Assembly (NCBI GenBank): GCA_027625915.1
Contig: JANTQA010000015.1
Span: forward strand, 9,825,001-9,889,000
Origin: Anaeramoeba flamelloides
Lineage: Eukaryota; Metamonada; Anaeramoebidae
DNA: 64,000 bases
Direction: 5' to 3'
Part shown: piece after piece, positions 56,500 through 64,000 of the stretch
Layout: every line of letters starts with the position of its first letter
Position numbering within the stretch: the first letter of the stretch is position 1
Notes under the pieces: model-generated
Told to the model about the DNA's origin: nothing
What the model saw: the letters and a program-made list of their open reading frames with translations, nothing else
Database searches by the model: none
Translations under genes and position numbers: made by a program

Positions 56500-57963
56500 T
56501 AATTGTCATGTTTTTAATTTTTTTTATTTTATGCAATATTACATTTTAAAAATTACAATTAATTATTTGGTGAAATACTTCAAATGAATCAATAAATTAC
56601 ATATTTATCAGTCAAATACCAAGATACCAGACTTTGTTGTTTTCAATGCAGCTACAAAGACGGGCTGTTATTCTTTTGTTAGGAATAAATTTTTCTAATT
56701 TCATCTGAAATCAAAACAATAATAATGATAAAATCCTGATTTTATTGTACTAATTAAGAGGCTAAGTAGATTTTCCAATTTTTGAGTGCCAGTATTTATG
56801 TGAAACTGAATTATTCAAATTATTTTGTTAATTGAATATATTAAATAAATAATAAATACAGGGGTGGAATATATGATAGTATTTTATATTTTCATACCAA
56901 CTAAAAATGGAAATCAAAAAAAAGAAAAAATTGATAAAGAAAAAATAAATAAAAATCATTTTTTTCTTGATCTTATCTATAATAGTTGATAAAATTACTT
57001 ATTTTTAATTTGGTTTTATTTTTAATTCTACGTGTAAATATTTTTGTTTGTAAAATTTTTGATAAGCTAATTAATTTTTATTTCTAAAGAAATTCCAAAA
57101 TGAATTTACAAAGCTAATTTTGATTTAATTCATCTAATTCTAGTTTTAGTTCAAGAAAATCAGAGATTTTTTTAATTCTTTATCAGAAATAAAGTTGTAT
57201 TGGACAAATTCATTTTATTTTAAGTTTATTTATTTTCCATTAAATTTTGAACTCAAAATAATTCTAAATCAAGTTTTTGTTTTTTTCTATAATTTTCTTT
57301 TATTTTGAGTTGACTCTTTTGAAACTGTTTATTAATAACAAGAATTCAAATAGTGTGTTTTAATTTCTGAAATAGTATTGTTTGTTTTGGTATTATTTGA
57401 TAAAAATATTTGAATAAAGAATTTCTTGAAACTAAATTTGTAAAAAAATATTTTATAAAATAATAATAAATAGTAACGGGCCAAGAGATTCAAGGTGATA
57501 AATTGTTTGGATTTATACAAACTAAATAGATTGAGAAAAATAATCTTGGGAAATTAGCTTTGGTCTATTTTTTTTTTCATTCTTGTTTTCAACAAATTTT
57601 TTTGAAAGGTGATCTTTTGTGTTTGGTCTTCTAAAAGACAATATTAGTTTCAAATACACACCTTTTCAGGTCTATTTTTTATTTTTACTCTTTGATTAAT
57701 TGCATTTTAGATAAATATATTTTTAGATAGATCCAAAACCAAATTTAATAAAACGAAAAATTTAATCAAAAAAAATGTGAAAAAAATTGAAAAATTTAAG
57801 ATTCAGCTCTTTGTTACTTTGGGTTCACTTTCTTTTCAAAAATAGGCTAATGAATGGTGTTTTGGTTTCAAAGTTTCAATATATTGTGTGGTACTCAAAA
57901 AAATAAAAACATTTTTCAGAAAGGTTCACACAATTAAAATTATTCAAAATAGTAAAATGTACT
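56500..57963. other. Intergenic, AT-rich
   Basis: 1.5 kb without conserved coding. A patch at 56620-56800 has CAAATACCAAGATACCAG and CCAGTATTTATG, faintly like family C ends but without a matching partner. Nothing else seen. Confidence 0.4.
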
Positions 57964-58670
57964 TAAACTCTGTTTCAGTCAAAGGGGCCCAACATTTTTT
58001 TCAAATATCAATTATTTTACATAATTGTCCTTTGAAGAACAAATAAGATATAAATAGAATAATACACATCAAAGAATTGTTGATATATGTCTGAAAGAAA
58101 ACTAATTAATCAATAGATTTTCAAAAAAATTGAAAAACTCAAATTCTTAGGGACCTATCGAGAAAAACAAGGATGTTCGTTTTGATCTCCTACTGGTATT
58201 TGAATAATAAATAGGAAACAATTTTCAATTCATTTTCCATACTTTTCTTCTAGAAATCAAGTTCCCAAACAAAGTAGGTTGGGATTTTTGGTCTCTATTT
58301 GAAAAAGGAAATGAAAATGAATTGGAAAATTTTTCACATTTATTAAACAAATATCAGGATCAAAGATCGAATAGAATTGCAATAGAAATCAATAGATTTC
58401 TCAACAATCTTTACATGGTTTCAATGACATTAGAATAACACGTTTTTAACAAGTGACTATTTATCTTGCAATAAAAAAATTTTTTGTAAAAGAATGAGTT
58501 TTTCAAAAAAAATCGAAAAAAAAAAAAACAAAAAGGTGTAAAAATGTGAAAAAATGATTTCAATTTTGGAAATTTCCAAAATAAAATTTTTCTTCTAATA
58601 TCTATACAAACCCTTTAAACAGATGTATTATACCATTACAACTGGGCCCCTTTGACTGAAAAATAGTTTA
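57964..58670 (+). mobile_element. Family B element, copy 2 (with nested family C)
   Basis: Ends TAAACTCTGTTTCAGTCAAAG and CTTTGACTGAAAAATAGTTTA with adjoining GGGGCCCA blocks. It aligns to the reverse complement of 30662-31204 along the whole length: CTTTGAAGAACAAATAAGA, GTTGATATATGTCTGAAAGA, CCTTTAAACA. The exception is 58191-58357, where a family C element is inserted. Confidence 0.8.
58191..58357. mobile_element. Family C MITE, copy 2, nested in family B
   Basis: TA then CTGGTATTTGAATAATAAA at the left; TTATTAAACAAATATCAG at the right. Length and ends agree with the copy at 36649-36815. The family B copy at 30662 lacks it at the same place (CTCCTATTGTGGATCAAA), so the insertion site is defined: a TA after CTCC. 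Confidence 0.75.
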
Positions 58671-60099
58671 CTTCCTTAAAAAAAAATGAAAATGAATGTA
58701 AAAAAAAAAAATAACAATACTGTAATTTTTGGTGTTTCTTACATTGATAGTATTTAGAGAAATCATTTAAAACCCTAATAGGTTGAGTTTGTTTTTAAAT
58801 GGTACAAATTGAAAAAAAGCATAATTAATTGAAAAAATAAATTTGATAAATTTTTCAAAGGTCAAACAACTATTAAAATTAATGTTTAAATCTTGTAAAG
58901 AACCGTATTTATCGTTTAAATTGATTGATTATCAATATTTTTAGTTTTTGTTGAAAAAAAATAATCAAATTGATTACTAAATAATACAAAACTCTTTGAA
59001 TTTGTTTTAACTTGTTGTGTTTTGTTTTGGGTTTTTTCGAGTCTTTCTATTTTTAAAAAACAACCCTACTAAAAAATTCCGGTTGAGGAGATTACAATAA
59101 AGTGTTCAGCTATCATATTTAGATCACTTTTCTTCGTAAGTGAGATACTTATAATAAAAAATTTAACATGGTATCATACATCATGAAAATTACATACAAT
59201 TGTGGGTTTTTAATAATAGTTTACACGTGTTTACTGTGTAATGGGGGTGTAATATATGCTTATCTCATGATGTGTAGGAATTTTTTATATTAGGGGATGA
59301 TTCATGGGTCTCTTATTTTAAAATTGGTTACATATATTTAATATAAGTTTAATAAAATATTAATTTTTGAAATACTATAAATTGGCAATAATTTTAAATT
59401 AGTACTAAATTAAAATAAAATGCAAGAATCTGATATGTTTATATTAATTTTTATTTACTATCCAAATATTTTTTTTTTTGAGATTTTAATAATTTTAAAT
59501 CAGAATATGACCTTAACATCTGAGATTGATAAAATATTTAGTCAATTTTTGAAAGTTATACCACGTTGTTTATAATTGCTGAAAAAGATCAAAAATGGGG
59601 GGGGGGGGGTATACATGGGTAATAATTCAATGAGTAAACTAGTTCAGTTAGAAGAAAAATATTTATTGAGAATAAAATTATTATAAAACCGACCTATTCT
59701 CGGGGAGTGAAAAATTAATTCTTTTAATCAAAATGTTAAACAAAAGAATTTTTACAAAAAAAAATAGTATTTGAGAAATTATTAATCAAACTCCCAATTT
59801 TGGAAACCGTTAAAACTGTTAAAAGAATAATAATATAATTGTTTCTATAAAATTTAAAAATAAAAACAATTGATTTTTCGAACTATTTTTTTTATTCTTT
59901 TGTATTTTCTGTTTTGTTTTATTTTTTTTTACTTTTTTTCCAGTTATGTAATATGTCTTATTTGTTTGGGTTTTTATTACAATGATTAGTAGAAAGTTGA
60001 CATTCGTTTCTTGTAAATTGGAAAATTACCTACAATTTGTTGATGATCTTTAACCTTTTGATAAAACAATAATTGTTTGTGAAATTTCAACATATTAAC
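58671..60099. other. Intergenic with G13 tract
   Basis: Mostly AT-rich. 59000-59340 is less AT-rich, with an ACATCATGA / TCATGATGT inverted pair and a TTACACGTGTTTAC palindrome. At 59597-59609 lies a run of 13 G. No coding frame recognised. Confidence 0.4.
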
Positions 60100-60297
60100 T
60101 ACAGTCATTTCCATTTTCAAGAGGCAAACTTTCTACAATATATATGGGTCTTAAAAAATCCTAAAGTGATGCACATTGATCCATTTTCTCCTAAAATAAT
60201 TTGTGTTAAAAAATTCCTAAATTTGTGTGTGAATTTGATATTTTTAAATGTCTTAAATTTGATTCAAATATTGTCTCTTAAAATAGGAACTGGCTAT
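60100..60297. mobile_element. Family A MITE, copy 4 (diverged subfamily)
   Basis: About 197 bp: TA, then CAGTCATTTCCATTTTCAAG at the left and CTCTTAAAATAGGAACTGGC, then TA at the right. Block order matches family A (GGCAAACTTTCTAC for GGCACAAACTTTCAAC; GATGCAC, GTGTG). Many changes inside mark it as the oldest or a separate subfamily. The 89-codon frame here (60073-60342) is therefore spurious. Confidence 0.65.
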
Positions 60298-60649
60298 AAT
60301 ATATATTTTTGTTTGGTTCATTTAATCATTTTATGGGTTTAGATTTTGATTTTTTCATTTTGTTTTTATTTTTATTTAATTTATTCGGATAAAGGGTATT
60401 GAATATGAAAATATTAATAATTGGTAACTTCCATGTGATTTAATTCTATGCTTGCAAAAATACTATAAATTGGGTTTTTTATCCTTTTTTTAATTTAGGT
60501 CTATCTGAATTCTTAGTAAGAAGTTTATAATTGATACATGTTTCGAAAAAAAGTGAAAGAGGTTTGTTAATTTCTAAATTTGAACTGCGTTGGAAACTCA
60601 AAGTAAGATCCATTAATACAAGAAAAAAACAAATCACTTATAGGCAGAA

Positions 60650-60790
60650 TAGGGATTTCAACACAATAACTGTTTTTCAAATATAATATTTTGTAATGGG
60701 TTTTTATTTGATTGAAGTATTGATAAAAAAATTTGTTCAAAAAATTGACTATTTTTGAGATCTCCAAAACCAGTAATTGAAAATTTTTAA
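60650..60790. repeat. Family I fragment, copy 3
   Basis: AACACAATAACTGTTTTTCA, TTTGATTGAAGTATTGATAA and TTGACTATTTTTGAGATCTC match the reverse complement of 63400-63510 closely. The ends are not clear. Confidence 0.55.
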
Positions 60791-61234
60791 TTAAGGTGAT
60801 TTATTTTTTTTATTATTATTTATTTGATTGAATATTATATAATGAATTATTTTTCAAAAGTTTATTTATTTCTTTTTTTAATTAATTTTCTTATTTTTTA
60901 CCAGTAATTTTATAATTAAAATTTGTGTTGTACTTTTTTTACTAATCAGAAAAAAAAAATTATTTTGGAGTTGAAAAGATATCAATATTTTTACCAATAA
61001 AGAATAAATTGTAATCAACAAAACTAAGAATTTTTTGATTTTTATACAAAGTTTTTAAAAAAAAAAAAAAAAAATTGTTTTTTTTGAAGAAATTTTCACA
61101 TATACAATAATAAAATATAAAAAAACCTTGAAAAAAATTTAAAACTTGAAAATTAGTTTTCAAGTTTTTTTTATTTTTATTTTCAGAATCATATACAATT
61201 TTTAATTATAAAATTTTCTTTACTGTTAATTGTA

Positions 61235-61425
61235 AAATAAATCGGACAAAATTTTCATTCATCGTTTCCAAAAAAATCTTTGAAAATCGAATTATTTTTC
61301 AACCATATAACGTGTTTAACGTGGTTAGAGGATCAGGACTATCAAAATTCTGTATTCAAAGGATTTTTGAAATCATAATTTAATTTTGGAAAGATAAATG
61401 AAAATTTTGTCCGATTTATTTTTCA
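61235..61425. mobile_element. Possible TIR element (AAATCGGACAAAATTTTCAT)
   Basis: Left AAATAAATCGGACAAAATTTTC (61239-61258) and right GAAAATTTTGTCCGATTTATTT (61398-61425) are inverted repeats of about 22 bp. They enclose about 150 bp with an ACGTGTTTAACGTGG segment. Only one copy seen. Confidence 0.5.
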
Positions 61426-61566
61426 ATTAATAGTATAAGATAATTGTTTATAAATTCCATAACTTGGATTCATTTTATAAAAATTCAAAAAACAAAATTT
61501 TATTCAAAACAGAGTTTGTTATTTTCGTTGTCACGGGATATGTGACGGTCGATTGGTATAAAAAAA

Positions 61567-62827
61567 TTAATTCAGTTCGGATATGATTAGTTTCCTTGTT
61601 TTTTTTGGCGAAGAATTGTTATTTATTTGGTTATTAATTGTTAAGGTTAGGGTTTCGGGTTTTCTTTTTATCTGTTGCCTTGTTTGTTTTTTCTCTAATT
61701 TTGCAAAATTCTTCCAATTTGAATTTAATCTTGTTTCAATTGTTTTCTTGGAGCTATTTTCCTCTGTTTCGTTATCAGAGGTTTCGTCAATTTCACTTGA
61801 AGGGATGACTGTAGATTGTTCTTTAATTACATCTTCTTCTTGATCAGTCACAAGAAAATGTGATACTTTTTGTTTTTTATTTAATCTCATTATTAATCTT
61901 AATTGTTCTTTGTTGGTTGTCAAATCTTTATATTGCTGATAAAATGGGAAATTAAAAATATTTCCTAATTTGTCACATACTTTACCCCAATAATTTGATA
62001 GTTCCTCAGGATCAAATAAGAAAATGTTATCAAATTTTTTGCTGGTTTTTGTGTGTTTTTTTAAATTGGGGCATATTTGGAAGATTATTTGATTCAGAAC
62101 TTCACTTGCGTATCCGAAATTGTTCCAATTAATTCTTACAACTTGTGTTTTTGATTCTGTCAATTCAAGATTAAGCAATTCATAACATTTATTCAAGCCA
62201 GACAAATATTCTAATGGGATTGAAGATTCGCATTGCCTTCCTCTTAATTTATGAATTCGATCATAACATATTTCTGGTTTTACAGATAAGTAGAGACAGA
62301 TCTGTGGATACGGAATGCTATTTAGCATTTCTTTTCTGATTTCCGAATATAATTTGTAACCTAAGTTTATTTAGTTGTCAAATCAGAAAATTGGTTTTTC
62401 ATTTTAAGTTTTTAAAGCTTGTTGAAGAAGAAAAAATAAAGTCAAGTACACCAAATTTACACCTTTGGTTGTTTTGGGTTTTAAACAAGAGTAAAATTAA
62501 GAATTTACCTTCTTCATCAATGTTCTTGTCATCATAATTTTTTTTGGCAAAGACCCAATCAGAGTAAATTGAACGATCAAGAATTACTCCTTTTATTTTT
62601 CCAGATTCTAATTTTTTAAGACACTGTAAATATGTAACGAACCTTTGTTTTAAGAGGTAAAGCTGCATGGGTAGTCCCCATTTTTTAGGATCAGAATAGT
62701 ATAATTCTAAATAAGGATTTTTTGCTGTTGGTTCAAAAAATACTTCATAGTCTAAGAGTCTTCCAAGTTCACGACACAATGTTGTTTTCCCTGCGGAAAT
62801 GTTTCCTTCAATAATAATCAAAGACAT
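61567..62827 (-). CDS. Deoxynucleoside kinase (dNK/dGK/dCK family) with C-terminal extension
   Basis: Transfers the gamma phosphate of ATP to a deoxynucleoside, the first step of deoxynucleotide salvage. Two exons in phase: 62827-62509 (ATG, 106 codons plus one base, donor GTAAAT) and 62360-61567, 370 residues. P-loop GNISAGKTT at 8-16; FEP at 31-33; YYSDPKKWGLPMQLYLLKQR substrate region (43-62); DRS at 84-86 (ILDRSIYSD), the family's catalytic DRS motif. A lid RIHKLRGRQCE follows in exon 2 with IPLEYLSGL after it. The kinase core ends near residue 240. A polar tail of about 120 residues follows, with acidic (DETSDNETEENSS) and basic (KKTRKLIISELN) parts and a KRKPETL-like possible nuclear signal. 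Substrate cannot be told from sequence; dGK/dAK-like is most likely. Confidence 0.9.
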
Positions 62828-64000
62828 TAATTAAAAAGTCAGTTTTTTATTTAAAGTTTATAGATAATAAAAAATGCACAAAATTATTTTATAAAATGCT
62901 CTTTTTTTGTTTGTCAAACGGTTACTTTAAAAATTTTTATCTGACTAATATTCGTTCTAAACGTCTGAAATCTGTTTGAAAAGCGATAAAACCATAAAAA
63001 TTTAAAAGTTACACGTTAATATTTTTAGAAAATTTTTTTAAAAAAATAGAGATTAGAGTTAAAAGATTATAAAGAAACCACTTTCTTGACCATTGAAAAA
63101 ACATTATTGTGATTTAAAATTTTAGCTATTTTTATCATTTCCAAAGTTCTTAATTTTGTATTTCTTGAGAATTTTGCTTTTGAAAATAGTTTATTGTTTT
63201 CAATATTATTACTATTTGAAATAACTGTTGTGGAAAAAAAGTGAAACATGATTTTTAATTGGGAACCTTACTGAAAATGAAAAGTAAAATCAATTAAAAG
63301 AAGAAACCAATTAACTTCAAATAATAACCCATTATATTATTTTCAATCAAACCAACAAATACAATTTAAATCTACTCATTTATTGAAATTGTTGGTGTGG
63401 TTTTGGAGATCTCAAAAATAGTCAATTTTTTGAACAAATTTTTAATAATAGATCAATCAAAGAATACAGACCATACTAAAAGATAGTATTTAAAAAACTG
63501 TTATTGTGGCGAATACTTCATTTTGTCTTTATTTATTTATTTATTCTTTTTTTCCATGATCTTACTTTGAATTTTCAGTAATGTTCCCAATTAAAAACTG
63601 TGTTGAACTTTTTTTCCATATTTCACTTTTTTCCACAACGGTAATTCTTGTAGAAAAGTTTAAAATCCTTTTCAAAAAAAAAATCGTTTTTTTTTCTTAT
63701 TAAGAGAAAAGATCTATACATTAACAGATTATAGAAACCAACAGCGAAGCCTAATTAAATATGTTATTAGTTTCCACAAGTTCTATTATTTCAAAAAGAA
63801 ATTCTAAACATAAAGGATCAAATTGTAAAATTTATCTCAAAAAATAGAGTATTTTTTTCTGATAAAATTTATTATCTTAAGGGAGTAGCCACGGTAAAGA
63901 AAAATTTTTCCCTTTTTTACAATTCTAAAGAGGATCAGAAAATAACATTTTTTACTCTGGTTGTACACCATTGATTTTTATTATTTAAAGTATTTCATTC
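62828..64000. other. Upstream of the deoxynucleoside kinase to the right edge
   Basis: Presumed promoter of the kinase near 62828-63000, then the family I element (about 63205-63655) and AT-rich DNA. A 60-codon minus-strand frame at 63067-63249 overlaps the left arm of that element and is probably not a gene. Confidence 0.45.
63205..63655. mobile_element. Family I element, most complete copy
   Basis: Inner inverted ends TTTTTAATTGGGAACCTTACT (from 63252) and AGTAATGTTCCCAATTAAAAA (to 63597) match over about 26 bp. Outside them a second inverted block (TGTTGTGGAAAAAAAGTGAAA left, TTTCACTTTTTTCCACAAC right) extends the element to about 63205-63655. The right arm carries an extra 18 bp between the two blocks. 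The body has GAGATCTCAAAAATAGTCAA and GATCAATCAAAGAATACA, as in the fragments at 28160, 39770 and 60650. Confidence 0.7.

Larger units (their letters stand above)
60298..61566. other. Intergenic downstream of the deoxynucleoside kinase
   Basis: Contains a family I fragment (60650-60790) and otherwise AT-rich DNA with A/T runs. A pair of inverted blocks (ATGAAAATTTTGTCCGATTTA near 61398 and AAATCGGACAAAATTTTCATTCAT near 61239) suggests another TIR element of about 190 bp at 61235-61425. Confidence 0.45.

Noticed and set aside
60073-60342. 89-codon plus-strand frame
   Set aside because: It covers the diverged family A element almost exactly, so it is a transposon palindrome and not a gene.
1-64000. 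tRNA, rRNA, snRNA or CRISPR
   Set aside because: I looked for tRNA T-loop boxes with folding partners, rRNA cores and regularly spaced repeats and saw none.

Overview
The window looks like nuclear DNA of an AT-rich, intron-bearing, free-living protist. The evidence is conserved eukaryotic genes with GT-AG introns, long Asn/Lys/Asp tracts, a standard stop-codon set, and a mix of a Ras-like GTPase fused to BTB domains, a RasGEF, TOR, NatA and CAP-Gly proteins. Large Ras/BTB signalling sets with this base composition suggest an amoeboid lineage. Anaeramoeba-type metamonads fit best and amoebozoans are the alternative. This is inference from content, not a database match.

Layout, left to right. 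1-5597 (-): NAA15, the TPR scaffold of the NatA N-terminal acetyltransferase; four exons are visible and the 3' end lies outside the window. 7790-10453 (-): an actin-related protein with a 420-residue basic extension. 13.56-15.08 kb (+): a decayed non-LTR retrotransposon (LINE). 15433-16614 (-): a Ras/Rho-like GTPase-BTB-BTB protein with a CaaX box. 19659-26573 (-): a RasGEF with a LisH-like region, RasGEF-N and Cdc25 domains. 31405-32783 (-): a CAP-Gly microtubule-tip protein. 37477-38554 (-): ribosomal protein eS4, three exons. 43649-55629 (+): TOR kinase, 2949 residues in two exons. 61567-62827 (-): a deoxynucleoside kinase, two exons.

The space between genes and the long introns is filled with small terminal-inverted-repeat elements. 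I could define at least nine families by eye and call them A-J here. A is about 200 bp and inserts at TA. B is about 540 bp. C is about 165 bp and inserts at TA; one copy is nested inside a B copy. D is about 540 bp with four copies. E is a set of intron-resident repeats. F is about 200 bp. G inserts at TTAA. H has an ACACGGG end. I is about 350-450 bp. J is a foldback element, one copy of which sits inside the LINE. No full-length transposase was found, so these behave as non-autonomous elements.

The genes do not form one pathway. Several belong to growth and membrane signalling: the RasGEF would activate a Ras-type GTPase, a prenylated GTPase-BTB protein lies next to it, and TOR integrates growth signals with translation (eS4, NatA). 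The most unusual protein features are a four-cysteine insertion just before the FRB domain of TOR, and the GTPase-BTB-BTB-CaaX fusion with an altered DxxG motif. I saw no tRNA, rRNA, CRISPR array or virus-like element.
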